From contig JANBPU010000020.1 of NCBI GenBank assembly GCA_027575805.1, positions 99,415 through 163,414 of the forward strand: DNA of 64,000 bases. Direction: 5' to 3'. The stretch is from Mycoemilia scoparia. Its lineage: Eukaryota > Kickxellomycota > Kickxellomycetes > Kickxellales > Kickxellaceae. Made by a program: the position numbers and the translations under genes. Position 1 is the first letter of the stretch; the number at the start of each line of letters is the position of its first letter. The notes beneath the pieces are model-generated. The model was not told the origin of the DNA. It was given only the letters and a program-made list of their open reading frames with translations, and did no database searches. This document shows, one piece after another, positions 12,601-23,740 of this stretch.

Positions 12601-13862
12601 CATAAGTTCCGTCCAAGCGGCAAAGTTCTTCGGGATCCACGCTTGACTTTTTTTATTTGCCAGCTGGACTCGTGAGAGGCCTGATAACACGTTTGCAATA
12701 TGACGAGCAAATATGGCCTCATCTGGGTCTTCAGTATCTTTCAATGTTGCCATATAACTGTTTTGAAGTGCTCTCAAGCAATAGCCTGACTCTGAATCTA
12801 TTATTTCTTCAACTACGGTGAGCTGATCTTCTTTTTTAGGGAGAGGACGTGTCGAGACTATACCTATACAGGTAATTGCCTTTATACGAATGTCGTTGTC
12901 ATTGGACCCAAGCAAATCCGACAATATGTAGATGATCTTGGATTTCTTTACTGTGGAAACCGGCAGCCAGCCAATATACACAGATATGCAATTCAGAAGC
13001 TCGAGCATATCTTTTTCATTGGCATTAGAAGGTCCCAACTGTTTGAGTAGCTCTGCCCACCTTAAAAACCAGCCCATCTCGTTGTTGGGCTCTATCCAAA
13101 CCTTTATAGCCTGGCGCCTTTTGTTATTGATACGGATGCCTTGTGGGTACTTTTCTTTTATCTCCTCTGCTGGGAATAGAAGCGATGTCAAGCCCGTAGT
13201 AAGATCCAGGTGCCGCAACTCGACTATTGGGTCATTTTCTGCAAAAAGAACGCTCTCTCCCAAGCGTCTGAAAATAAGTAATGCTAGGCGACGCTTTGCT
13301 GACGATGTATTGTATAGCGCGACCAGCTGTGTGTTGAGATTCTCCCATACAGGGCCAGGCCACATGCGTACTATGACAGAGACCACAAGGCTGACCATTT
13401 TCTCTTCAACAAACTTCGCCTCGGTTCCATCTTCGCGTAGGCCGCTCATCATCAAATCCATTATACGATCCCGCAGCTGAGTCTGCGCCCCTTCGTCTAA
13501 ATGGTTTGGAGATAGTGGTGCCTTCTGGCCTTTCCATCCCCACTTGTATTTGATAGTATGTTCAAGTATTAATAGACCAAAGTGTCGCTCGATATCCGAA
13601 TATCCAGACTCTTTGTTGACCAAATTTACGCCATGAACATGTGCCTGGGGACTATTCTTGAACAATTCGCATACATCCTGTGCCTGCTGACGCGCACTTT
13701 GGCTAATATTTTCGAGTGAATAAACCGTTTTTAGTGCAGCCAGTGCTGCATTTAATGCTACTCATTATAAACAACAATTGTTAGAGACATTGTCGAATGC
13801 AACATTGTCTCATTATTTATACCTTTAGCTAATATAACATTGAATATACCTTCAGAGGACAT
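9652..13862 (-). CDS. Exportin-5 / Msn5-type karyopherin
   Basis: A nuclear export receptor of the importin-beta family that carries RNA or phosphoprotein cargo out with Ran-GTP. Two exons: a 13-nt first exon (13862-13850) encoding MSSE plus one base, and 13757-9652. The join gives 1372 aa starting MSSEALNAALAALKTVYS. The N-terminus fits the exportin-5 CRM1-like region: a helical repeat followed by RHFGLLILEHTIKYKWGW, matching the family HFGLxILEH motif. The rest is HEAT-like helical repeats over about 1200 residues. The length fits Msn5/XPO5. Without the tiny first exon the long frame has no ATG start. It is convergent with the 8491 gene. Confidence 0.9.
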
Positions 13863-14645
13863 GCGAAAGCTTAAATGAATGAACTAGAATAAAATGCAAA
13901 AGTGAAGAGGTAAGGTAAAGAACAATTTAGAGTGTTTTTATAGGAAAAACGCTTTGTGTAGTTAGATAAACCAAAAAATGGTATTCTTTTGGTGGATCAT
14001 CATCAATCAGAAAAGTTGGGTGCTCTTTGAAGTGAAAGCAAAGGCATCATAACACAGCACCGCAACCACTAAATGTATTCTATCAGTAAAAACTCACTGA
14101 ATAAAGACTTGTGTTATAGAGGTATTACTTCAATCCTATTCAAAATTCCCACATTCAAAAAAGGTAGTCATCAGCAAAGTACCTTTAAGTAAATTATTAT
14201 TCAATGAGTCGTGGAGTAGGTTTAGAGATGTTCAAAAGAGAAAAAGATCGCGTTAGGTTCTTTGTCGTTTAGGTGTATCTATATAAGCGTGTCAGATATT
14301 GGTACAAACGTAGATGTCTTGGCATTTAGTTCATAGAAATACATATTCAGATACATGAAGAAAAAATATAACCCTAATCCGAAAAAACAAGCATATTTAT
14401 AATATGGATAGAGTATTGGGAACCTGAACAATTCAACGTTCTCACCTGGGGATACATTAAGCAATAACTGTTTAACTTTTTAGAGAGATATATATATTGA
14501 ATAGAATAGTAGTAAGATGACGATTAAGTGGAGAAAAATGTGGAAAATAGAATGATGGATTATAAAATGCTTCAGGATGTAAAAATTATATCATATAATT
14601 AACAGTGCTAACTTATTTAAGAATATTAGTATTACTCATCAGATC
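13863..14645. other. AT-rich intergenic region upstream of exportin-5 and tRNA
   Basis: About 780 bases of low-GC sequence holding the exportin-5 promoter and the 5' flank of the tRNA. Short reading frames here look random. No gene or element identified. Confidence 0.5.
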
Positions 14646-14718
14646 GGTCCTGTGGCCAAATGGTTACGGCACCAGACTCCTAATCTGGAGATTCTGGGTT
14701 CAAGTCCCAGCAGGATCG
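14646..14718 (+). tRNA. tRNA-Arg (anticodon CCT)
   Basis: A 73-nt cloverleaf with no intron. The acceptor stem GGTCCTG pairs with CAGGATC (one G:U) and is followed by discriminator G. The anticodon stem CCAGA/TCTGG closes the loop CTCCTAA, giving anticodon CCT that reads AGG (Arg). The T arm is CTGGG-TTCAAGT-CCCAG, and the D arm holds the TGG..GG pattern. Confidence 0.95.
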
Positions 14719-14722
14719 CATC

Positions 14723-14737
14723 TTTTTACTTTTTTTT
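14723..14737 (+). terminator. RNA polymerase III T-run terminator
   Basis: Two runs of five and eight T begin four bases after the tRNA 3' end, the usual Pol III stop signal. Confidence 0.8.
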
Positions 14738-15069
14738 ACTTATTTTTCTAGTCAGGTCTTTCTATGTACCACTTTTGTATGCAAAACAATAAACATTCAG
14801 GTCCGAATAAGCACATCTAATTCCTATGAAAGCAATATTATTCACAAAGACAGTGTGTATATTTTCTACAGCCCAGTTTTTCGAAAACTGACTTGGCTGC
14901 TAACTCTGCCATCCCTATAGGGTTAATCAACAACTAGTAACTGATTAAATCTGATGAATGACACAAACCATCCTAAAAGGACAGCTAGGCATCTTACTTC
15001 AACACCATTATGTATCCCTCCCTCTCTCTCTTTACATAAAATTTGCTCAACAAGCACAGAATCACTATA
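14738..15069. other. Intergenic region before SRP72
   Basis: About 330 bases with a short CT-rich stretch (15018-15032) close to the SRP72 ATG, probably its promoter and leader. Nothing else seen. Confidence 0.45.
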
Positions 15070-17500
15070 ATGACAGACGCAAAGGTCGCAAGCATTTATA
15101 GGGACATAAACGAGGCAATTCAAAACCAAGAATATGACGAGATTCCTCGCCAATGCGATAAAGGTGGGTCCACAATCTGAAGTAGTATGCCATATTTATA
15201 TCACAAGCAGTGTATTATATTAACAAAAATTGTTTTATTCAATGTATAATCACAAGTCCTCGAGCTGGAACCAAATGACCAGGATGCACTCAAAATAAAG
15301 GTTGTTGCTCTCATTCGCCTGGAAAGATATGATGGGGCTGTGAAAGTAATTGATTATATTAGAAGCAAGAATATCAATATCCCAGGAGGCTTTCGTTTTG
15401 AAAATGCCTATTGTCTATTCCGTCTGAATAAATACGAGGAGGCAGAAAGTATACTCAAGCAGATGAAGAAATCTGATAGAGTACAGCACCTTGAAGCCCA
15501 GATTGCCTTCAGGCGCGAACAGTTTGAGCAGGCACAGTCAGTTTACGACCAGATGTTGGCTAGGCCAGTTGTTTCTGATGATGTGAATGAGTTGAAGACC
15601 AACTACATGGCATGTAAGGCTGCCTTATCATTCGAATCTAGCGATCTCAGTCTTGAAAAGGTTTGTTCCTACCTGCTGTTAGTAACTTATTCTGTCATAT
15701 GTTGAAACCCCTGGTTAAGTTTTCTATAATCTTTGTGGATGTAGATCCAAGTGGACGACCCGAAGACTCCCTACGAGACACTTTTTAACGCAGCAACAAT
15801 ACATATGGCCAACGGAAATTTTGAGATAGCAAAGGAGCTTTTGGTAAGATCCCTAGATGTCTGTCGTACAAACCTCAAGGATATGGAATGGACAGACGAA
15901 GAGATAGAGCAGGAGCTGCCCATCATTGAATTACAGCTGGCATGTGTTGAATTCAGCCTTGGTAAAATCGAACAGGCCAGAATCGGTTTTGAAAAGGTTG
16001 CCAAATCAAGGTAAATATTTGCTCAGTTAATATTTACACCAAATATACCAGCAAATCACTGTGATCTTTCGTTGCAATCACTAACACATAAGCTATGTTT
16101 TAAAAGTGCCGACTCAAGAATACTGGCCATTGCACAGGCCAATTTGGCCCTATGTGACGGAAATGGCAGCATATCCAGTGAAGGGACAGCACATTTGTCT
16201 TTATTGAGATCAAGAAAGCTTAAACGCAACATTCTGTATTCTCAAAAGGCACAAGCAGCATTCAACCTTTCGCTAGCCCACTATCGTCTACGGCAATACA
16301 ACAGTGCATACAGAGCCCTGCAGGCCTATAGAAAGCTTTACAAAAGGCATGCTGATACTAACGAGCAGACATTGCTCCTAAGAATTGCACTTGCTGTTTC
16401 TACTGGCCGCCCCGATATTGCTTTGGACATATACACAACTGATTATCCAAAGCACTTCAAATCGCCTCAAATCGAGGCTGTCATTCTTGGAGTTCAGCTC
16501 CACGCAATGTGTGGGAAAACAGAAAAGGCTGAAGAGCTTATAGGTCAGGCCCTAAAGGATGCGCTTGCAGCAAACCTTGAAACCTCTCAAGAAACCATCG
16601 TTGGCCTGGGATCTTTACTTGCACAGCTTCCCTCCAGCAAGTCCGAGAATGGCCGTAGAGATGTGGCTAAAATTGTGGATGATATAATAGACCATGTTTC
16701 TCGTAATGGTAGTAGCAAAACTTCTGTTGCAAATGCGCTTTTGCGACTTGGAAGGACTGGGCAGGCAGCCACCATGTATAAAGAAACGCTTGATTCGAGC
16801 AATGAAGTAGAGAGATCGTTCGCAGGGTTAGTGCTTTCCGGTGAATCTGGTATAGGGTGGGATTCGGAAGGCACACAAACTACACTTGATGTAAGCAAAC
16901 CAGTAGGTGGAGAGAATGCGCAGTCGTTAATGGGACTTGGGAATAAGAGAATCGTTGGCCTTTTGCCAGAAGTTAAATCAGCGCCTAGTACACACACTGG
17001 TGGCAGCGCTAGAACTGGGAAGCTGACACTTGCCCAGCGCCAGGCAAAGAGAGCCCGTGCGGCGGCTCGAAGACTGGAAGGCAAACCTGATTCGGATAAG
17101 AAACCAGATCCTGAGAGGTGGATTCCCCTAAAGCAGCGATCATACTATAGAGGATCAAATAGGGCGCGCCGTAGACAACAGAGACGCGGTGGCACCCAAG
17201 GAGGAGCAGTTAGCGGCGGAGGCGTGGGAGGCACCGGAAGTGCAAACATCCCCACAAAAAGGTCAGTAAACAAACCACCACAGTGTTGATGAGAATGCCA
17301 GACAGCGTGAATTATATTTACTACAGCATCTAAAAGCCACGTCTGCCAACATGCCTGTACTAACATTGTAATCATTGCTTTATAGCGAGACAATGGCAAA
17401 GTCGCCAAGCCCTGAGCAAGAGGCGCTGGTAGCAACAGCACCCACGCCAGCATCAGGCGGCCAAAAGAAGAAGAAAAAGAAGAAGGGCACCAAGTTTTAA
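15070..17500 (+). CDS. SRP72: Signal recognition particle subunit SRP72
   Basis: The TPR subunit of the SRP, needed for targeting secretory proteins to the ER. Five exons join in phase: 15070-15163, 15257-15660, 15745-16010, 16107-17261 and 17386-17500. The N-terminal half is TPR helices (for example LEPNDQDALKIKVVALIRLE and YEEAESILKQMKK). The segment DSRILAIAQANLALCDGN aligns with the conserved SRP72 core. The C-terminus is basic, with a WIPLKQRSYY motif typical of the 7S RNA-binding tail, Gly/Arg-rich sequence, and a final poly-Lys run. The last intron shows a TACTAAC-type branch site (17358-17366). The 16011-16106 intron must use the TAAAAG acceptor; earlier acceptors give stops. Confidence 0.93.
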
Positions 17501-17893
17501 GTATTTTTTAGTATCACTCAGTGATAGAACTTTCTCATGTCAATAAATTTTCACCACAATGTACATCGCTTTAGAAAGTAAACTTCGCACATAAGCAAGC
17601 ATTACTTGCAAATGCTGGCCACACACACACACTCTCTCTCTCCCACAACAAAGGTGATGCATAAAAGAGCCGAGAGGCAATGGCGCAGTGCACCAGTGTA
17701 TCGATGGAGTATCAAAAGCGATTCTATAAATAGGAGCCTATGGTTCATGGAAGCCAGGATTTCAACAAGATTTCATCAATCAATAACGATAGCATCTGTG
17801 AGTCCGCTCGACAACCACCACCACAACCAGAAACAAGAGACTTAGCTCGTGGCTTTGTATACCTATTCGATTATTTTTTGCACGTCCAAAACA
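17501..17893. other. Intergenic region, SRP72 3' end to secreted-protein start
   Basis: Contains a short AC repeat followed by a CT tract at about 17619-17646 and a TATA box at 17725. Otherwise no feature seen. Confidence 0.5.
17725..17732 (+). promoter_or_regulatory. TATA box of small secreted protein gene
   Basis: TATAAATA lies about 160 bases upstream of the ATG at 17894, within a 390-base spacer that also holds CA and CT microsatellite tracts (17619-17646). Confidence 0.5.
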
Positions 17894-18202
17894 ATGAAAC
17901 TGAGCGCATCCGTACTATCGCTGTTTTTCGCCCAGACAATGGCCTTTTTGGCAGTAGGTGCTGTGGGCTATCCATTCGGCCCAGGCGGGATGGGGCAGCC
18001 AGCTATGTTTTGGCAACACAACGCACTGAGCGCATACTCGCCGCTGAACAACATCAATGTTGCATGGGGCCCGTCAGGGTTTACCTACAGCAGCCAAAGC
18101 CCAGGCGGCATGGTCGCCAACAGCCTCAACGTTGGGCCAAACGGAGACAAAGGGTCGTCGAACTTGTATTTGGAAAGACATGGCCACTTTGGCGGCTGGT
18201 AG
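17894..18202 (+). CDS. Small secreted Gly/Ser/Asn-rich protein
   Basis: A 102-aa protein. I chose the ATG that begins MKLSASVLSLFFAQTMAF, a clean signal peptide, over an in-frame non-ATG extension. The mature part is rich in Gly, Pro, Ser and Asn (YPFGPGGMGQP, SSQSPGGM) and ends LERHGHFGGW. It has no cysteines, so it is not a disulfide-stabilised effector type. No domain is recognised. The good TATA box and the CT-rich leader suggest a strongly transcribed secreted or wall-associated product. Function unknown. Confidence 0.6.
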   Translation: MKLSASVLSLFFAQTMAFLAVGAVGYPFGPGGMGQPAMFWQHNALSAYSPLNNINVAWGPSGFTYSSQSPGGMVANSLNVGPNGDKGSSNLYLERHGHFGGW

Positions 18203-19100
18203 CTGAAAGAAACAGCAATTTGTAGATATCTTTCTTGAATTTTATATTTGTTGCTTTGTGTCTGTACTGTTAATATAAACAAGCTGATAAAAGACAAACC
18301 TTTGAGGAGGCGATGGTGTACGCAAAGCGCAGTGCTACGGCAATTACTACCAGCAGTAAATATATTCCATAGCATTATTGTGGCAGCCAGTCGCCTGTGC
18401 AACGCACTGACGCCAAGCTTACCATGGCGCCCTTCAAGGCGAGCCAAATATAACGGGCTGGTATGCTGTGGACGGGCATGAAGCTGCGCGGCATGTCTGA
18501 GCAAAGATTATCCTGTACCGCCCGCTGTGGGGGTGTATGCTAGGCCAGCGTCATGGGGGCTACCGAGAGAAACCCTGACGTTTGTGAGGCAAATCACTGC
18601 ACAGTGCCGACCAGAGAAGTGCAGCTGAAAGCGCCAACCACAGCGCCGTCTTTCAAAAAAGCACGCACTTTATGTAGCATTTGTACACAGCTTTCGATGC
18701 TTGGGGTATTGCCAACTGCCACTCGCTTTCTGTATTCATACAAACCACTGGCAAACCAAAATTCTAGTTGCTGATAATCCGGTTGGCCTATCACAAATGG
18801 CACTTTTCCTACAAAGAACAAAGCGCTCACGCTCGTCTTTGTTTGTCATTGATAAATAGCCCTGACCGCCCCTTCATTTGGTATTGCTCGCTTGTTTATT
18901 TCCTCTAGCTCATCATTTTCATATATTGCTGAATAGTCAAAGCTGTGCTTTCTTTCTGCCACTCGCCCCACACTTTCCTTTAATACGCTTCGCAACCCCC
19001 CGCTCTCGTAGTTGTACTGGGCTTCTTCCCTCCAACTTCCCTACCCTATCCCATCCTGCCTATACCCGACCTGTGAACTTTATATCTCCTCACCCAAACC
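18203..19100. other. Promoter region of the Crh-type gene
   Basis: About 900 bases without a supported gene. A TATA-like GATAAATAG sits near 18849 and is followed by a pyrimidine-rich leader (18890-19095), as is common for highly expressed fungal wall genes. Reading frames on both strands here have no protein-like character. Confidence 0.5.
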
Positions 19101-20333
19101 ATGAAACTCCTCTCAATCTTTTCCATAACCGCCGCACTCGTGGCAACCACTGCCCACGCTGGTGGAAAGTGTGGCAAAAATGTCTGCGACAAATTCAGCC
19201 CTTGCTGCAATGGCCAGTACTGTAATACCGGCGCTCTCTACTGTATGGGCGGTCTTTGCGACCCCGAAAATTCTTTCAAGCCCGATAGCTGCTGGAATGT
19301 TGCCCACTGTGTTGACCAGAAGCTCAAGTTTTCTGATAGCAATGCTTTCGCCGACATCGACGATTACAAGGGAGACCCCTCCAAGACCGCCTTTGTTTCC
19401 CAGTGGAAACCCAACAATGCCAAAATCGAAAACGGCGAGCTCGTTATCAGTCTCAAGAAGACAAACGACAAGTCGCTGGGCGCAACCGTCCTAAACACCC
19501 GCAGAATCCAATACGGCGTTATTAGCACCGTCATGAAGTCCGGAAGCACAGGTCCCGGCGCCGTGTCATCCGTCATTGTCCGTAACGACAACGTTGGTGA
19601 CGAGATTGACTTTGAGTTTGTGGGCAAGGACGTGACCACCGTTCAGTCTAACTACTACTGGCATAATGAGCTTGACTACACCAAGATGGTTCCTTCCCAG
19701 AAACTCTCTGACACTACCCAAAACTACCACACCTACACCATTGACTGGGATCCCAACAGAATCATCTGGTCCGTTGATGGCCAGGAATTCCGCACTGTCA
19801 AGCGCTCCGACACCTGGAGTGAAAAGGACAGGACTTTCAAATACCCCGATACAGAGGCCACTATTTCCTTCTCCATGTGGGATGCCGGTGTCGGAGGCCA
19901 GCAAGGCACCATTGACTGGGCTGGCGGTCTTGTTGACTGGAGTAAGGGTCCATATAACATGAATGTCAAGTCCATTGATATCAGCTGCTACTTCAAGGGT
20001 AATGAGACTACCTTCAAACCCCCAAAGCAGGATGATGATGATAAGGATGATGACGATAAGAAGAGCGACAAGGACAAGGATGACAAGGATGATAAGGATG
20101 AGAACTCCGACTCTGATGACAAAGACGACAAGGACGATGCTTCCGAGAGCGATGACAATGATAAGGAAAGCAAGAGCTCAGAATCCAAGGGCTCAAGCAA
20201 GTCCGGTTCCGACGAAGATCAATCATCCAGCGACGAAGACAATACCGGCGCTGCATCCCCTGCATCCATGCCACTCGCTCTTAGCGCTGTTGGCTCGATT
20301 TTAATGTCTATTGCTGCTGTTTCCTACATCTAA
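19101..20333 (+). CDS. Crh-type GPI-anchored chitin-glucan transglycosylase (GH16)
   Basis: Makes chitin-to-beta-glucan crosslinks in the wall. Single exon, 410 aa. A signal peptide (aa 1-20, ending AHA) is followed by a Cys-rich CBM18-like chitin-binding segment (aa 22-70, with CNGQYC). The GH16 domain is aa 75-300 and carries the Crh catalytic motif DEIDFEFVG, where the two Glu flanking IDF are nucleophile and acid/base. The tail (aa 305-375) is a long Asp/Lys/Glu/Ser-rich stretch, followed by a GPI signal with a hydrophobic end (LALSAVGSILMSIAAVSYI). The family fit to CRH1/UTR2 is strong. The highly charged, nearly Thr-free linker is unlike the usual Ser/Thr-rich stalk. Confidence 0.93.
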   Translation: MKLLSIFSITAALVATTAHAGGKCGKNVCDKFSPCCNGQYCNTGALYCMGGLCDPENSFKPDSCWNVAHCVDQKLKFSDSNAFADIDDYKGDPSKTAFVSQWKPNNAKIENGELVISLKKTNDKSLGATVLNTRRIQYGVISTVMKSGSTGPGAVSSVIVRNDNVGDEIDFEFVGKDVTTVQSNYYWHNELDYTKMVPSQKLSDTTQNYHTYTIDWDPNRIIWSVDGQEFRTVKRSDTWSEKDRTFKYPDTEATISFSMWDAGVGGQQGTIDWAGGLVDWSKGPYNMNVKSIDISCYFKGNETTFKPPKQDDDDKDDDDKKSDKDKDDKDDKDENSDSDDKDDKDDASESDDNDKESKSSESKGSSKSGSDEDQSSSDEDNTGAASPASMPLALSAVGSILMSIAAVSYI

Positions 20334-20608
20334 TGTTTTCCGGCCTTGTACAACTCACTTGACTTCTTCTTTCTCTCCCTCCCCCCTCCCTTTATGATAT
20401 CCCCTAGTTCTTAAATATAACAATTATTTACATATATTAATACTAATCGCATAGCACAATCATGTTCACTGTTCTCTCTCCCAGTCTTCTTCCATAAAGA
20501 CTATACTTTCTCATTAAATTTCCAATTATTATTAAGTCTTTTGCTAAATAAAGACTTCCGATTTTATTTGTGTAGTAGCTAGAGAAAAATTTTAAATAAA
20601 TTTTGAAA

Positions 20609-22806
20609 TTACTCTAGTGGGAAAACAAGACAGCAGTTGTCATCGGATGCGGTCACAACCTTCTTTAGGTCACTATAATAAGAAATATAAAAAAATTTAA
20701 ATGGTTAATAAATAGTACTGGTATATGGAAGAAGTCCATGCACCATTATAATGATGCATTTGTAGAATTTGCGTCAACATACTCTGAGATTGCTATATCG
20801 AGAATTGTGTCCTGGTGGCCACTAAGTTTCTTGACGCACACTCCCGAGCGGCCATCCCATACACGCACAGTCTTGTCAACGGATGCAGAAACAAGGAATG
20901 GAGCGTTTTTCACCCACTGGAGCTTTGTAACAACGTCCTATGTAAAATATAGAAGAGTGATTTAATATTGTTACTTCATAGCATGGATCTTCCATGATAA
21001 TAATCTCGCAGGAGCAGCAGCTTTATTTTGAGAAATATAACCAACCTCATGGCTAAGTTTTTGACGAACTCTCTGAGTGTTTCGATCCCATATGGTTATG
21101 GATCCATCGATTGAGCCGATGGCAACAAGTGGAAGCCTGCAAATAAAACAAGATAGATTTCAGAGGCACATTATGCATAGGTTATTAATCCTGAAACAGC
21201 ATACAAGCAGGTATGTCTATTGATGCCTTTGATACATACACATCGCAAAAGCCAACGCACTCGATGGGTTCTTCGCTATTTTCCAATTTTTCTATGATCT
21301 AACCAGGTATTTGGAACATTAGCACTTTCCGTGTTATTATCAAGTTTTGTCTGGTATTTGACGGAATTTCTTACCTGTCCGTTGATATGGGAAAGAACAG
21401 AAGAGTTGTCACCAGAGCCTGTGACTATAATAGTATCGTCGCTTGTGATGTCCAGGCAGGTAATTGGCCCTTGATGGAACCTATTGTCACTTGCTATAGC
21501 ATAGCAAATTTAACATATAAAAAAATGTATGTTTAAGGCCATTAGCAAATAGTTGTTAAATACATGAATAATGGTCAGCCATAAACAATTACAAGATCTT
21601 ACAAGTCAACTGGGAAACAATTGATGCTGATCTTGGATCCCAAACAATAAGCGAGCCATCCTCAGCGCCGGATACAATGTTTTTTCCATTATGCGTGAAT
21701 CTTCCACAGGTTACTGGAGCGGAGTGCCCATTAAATACATTCATGAATTCCCCACTTTGTGCTATGTATATGGATATCATTCAGTTAGTTGCCGATCCAG
21801 CCATTCATTAAATATGGACATATTTCACAAGGTCTTTGATAAAAATGGGTCACCAGGGAATTGAATATGAAATGTCTTTTGAATGAACAAAACCTGGTGA
21901 CCCATTTCTACATACTCCATATATTTGATCCCAAGTGGAATTACGCCATATATATATATATATATATATGGCGTAATTCCACTTGGGATCAAATATANNN
22001 NNNNNNTAAGCACATTCAAATATATATATATATTTGAATGTGCTTACCATTCCACATCCAAATTGAGCCATCCTGAGACCCAGCTAGCAATATTGGGCCT
22101 TTGGGATGCCAGTCTATCCAAGTTACTTCATCAGGACCTTCGAATGTGGCACATTTTTCTTTGGTGTTGGTATTGTAAACATGTGTTTTCCCATCCATAC
22201 CACCAGTTGCCAAATAGGTGCCATCGCTACTAAACTTGACAGCTACCACCGAATCGCTATGGCCACCAAGTTCAAACAGTTTTTCTCCATTTGTGTAGTT
22301 CCATATGAAGGCCTTATCGTCACCACCGCCGCTAGCAGCTATAGATTCTGTTGGATGCAGCGAAATGGAGTACACAGCATCCTTGTGATCAAAGAATCCC
22401 TGGATCGAGTTATCGTTTTGAATAAGATTGTATATATCTTGCATGGCTTCTTGAACTAACCCAATTATCATTACCGGTCAGTAGTGTCAGTTTCGCACAA
22501 TGTACCAATTGAAATTTTGCCCTGATGAATATGTGGCTATTTATTTCGGCTTACCCTGGGGATCATGGGGCTCCTCCTCATCTTCATCGTCCATGGGTTC
22601 GGGCCCATCTTCGGGATCAATCACTGCCCCAACATCGTCATTAGTCACGAACTCTTCCTGGTTCTCAGGATGTTCCTGTAAATGAGAGGTGATATCACAG
22701 TTTATGAGAACAAAGGCATTAGTTTAAGCGCTGTTTTTGTAGCGTATAAACACGTTATGATACTAACATTAGGGACCTGAGGGTCCTTCTCTTTCTCTGG
22801 ATCCAT
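20609..22806 (-). CDS. AAMP / Sqt1-like WD40 repeat protein
   Basis: Nine exons join in phase: 22806-22768, 22675-22555, 22455-22048, 21761-21603, 21493-21375, 21298-21240, 21136-21046, 20937-20783 and 20672-20609, giving 404 aa. A short acidic N-terminus (PMDDEDEEEPHDPQ) precedes WD40 blades. The ordered features GGGDDKAFIWNYTNGEKLFE, LLAGSQDGSIWMW, HSAPVTCGRF, HQGPITCLDI and the closing TASDDNCCLVF match AAMP; the yeast relative Sqt1 is a chaperone for ribosomal protein Rpl10. A role as ribosomal-protein chaperone or signalling scaffold is inferred. The third intron (22047-21762) contains the N gap and palindromes, but the coding sequence is intact. Confidence 0.88.
21843..21907. repeat. 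Inverted repeat, 15-bp perfect arms, 35-nt loop
   Basis: AAATGGGTCACCAGG (21843-21857) is the exact reverse complement of 21893-21907. It lies in intron 3 of the AAMP-like gene and could be a small foldback element. Confidence 0.8.
21920..21997. repeat. Perfect 78-bp palindrome abutting the N gap
   Basis: The two 39-base halves are exact reverse complements with no spacer and meet in a TA repeat. The right end is the first base of the N run. Probably a fold-back assembly product (see findings). Confidence 0.9.
21998..22006. other. Assembly gap (run of N)
   Basis: Unresolved bases between two perfect palindromes, inside an intron. Confidence 0.95.
22007..22046. repeat. Perfect 40-bp palindrome abutting the N gap
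   Basis: Two 20-base halves are exact reverse complements around a TA core. The outer half is the real intron start next to the splice donor; the inner half is its copy, ending at the gap. Confidence 0.9.
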
Positions 22807-23152
22807 GCTAGCTATTTGTATCTCGAGCCGATGTTAGCGTTCAAAATGGGAACAAAGCCAACAAAAATACAAAATTTTCCCCCCATAAAGTGGCAAAATT
22901 ATTTGTGGTTAAATATGGGCTCAGATCATTATTATGGCACATTTTGCATAATATCAAGCTGATGACAAACCCGTATACTAATAGTTCATGCCATATCAAG
23001 TTTAGCTCTAGTAAATGTCTCTCAAAAGATATTTTTGATATAACGAGCCAATCTTATAAATAAAAGCATAATTGAGAGTGTGAGTGTGTATGCTAAACAC
23101 CCTGAAGATATTATGATACAAGCGAAATATAAGTTTGCGGCTCTTAATAGCG

Positions 23153-23277
23153 CATATGAGCGATTATTTTTAAAGGACTAAATTTTACTAGTAGACCAGT
23201 TTCATCTCGCATACTGGCCAAACTTATGTTATCATTGATAGTATTAATTTAGCTCTTCAAAAATAACTACCCATATG
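23153..23277. mobile_element. MITE-like element, subfamily 1 (copy A)
   Basis: 125 bp bounded by CATATG at both ends, with imperfect inverted termini (TTATTTTTAAAGGACTAA against its mirror TTATTTTTGAAGAGCTAA). The centre (CATCTCGCATACTGGCCAAA) is shared almost exactly with the copy at 28551. Confidence 0.75.
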
Positions 23278-23618
23278 TGTATGTTCTTTTATTATACTTT
23301 TTAGTAATATTTTAATATAACAATTTTTGGAAGCCTTTATGCCTAATAACTTATAACATAAAGTCATATGATAGGCTCTCCATTAAAAGCGAACAGCACT
23401 GTAGTCTTAAATATCTGGCAGAGTAGTCTCCGCTAAAAGGGCACTAGGATATTACCTTAGATACTAGCAAATTGTCACTGAGACTCCAGCTAAGATGTAT
23501 GGGCTATGGGCTGGTTTATGAGGAATGTATGAGGGCATCTGTCTATTCCCTTTTGTTGGAGAACTTGAGATCTAGCTAATTTGGCCCAAAAGTCATACAT
23601 TTTAGGCTTGTGTTGGAG

Positions 23619-23740
23619 ATATGGATCATAATTTTTGAAGGGTGACTTTTGGTGGCCAACGATTAAAGGGGGAACTACAGCCAAATGAGCGACCACCATC
23701 TGTTAGTAGATGGTCACCCTTCAAAAATAGTCACCCATAT
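23619..23740. mobile_element. MITE-like element, subfamily 2 (copy C)
   Basis: 122 bp with termini ATATGG..ATAATTTTTGAAGGGTGAC and a right end matching as reverse complement. TA flanks each side. Its internal ACAGCCAAATG is shared with the copy at 32306. Confidence 0.75.

Noticed and set aside
12932..13480. 182-codon plus frame opposite exportin-5
   Set aside because: Antisense shadow of a clear coding region.
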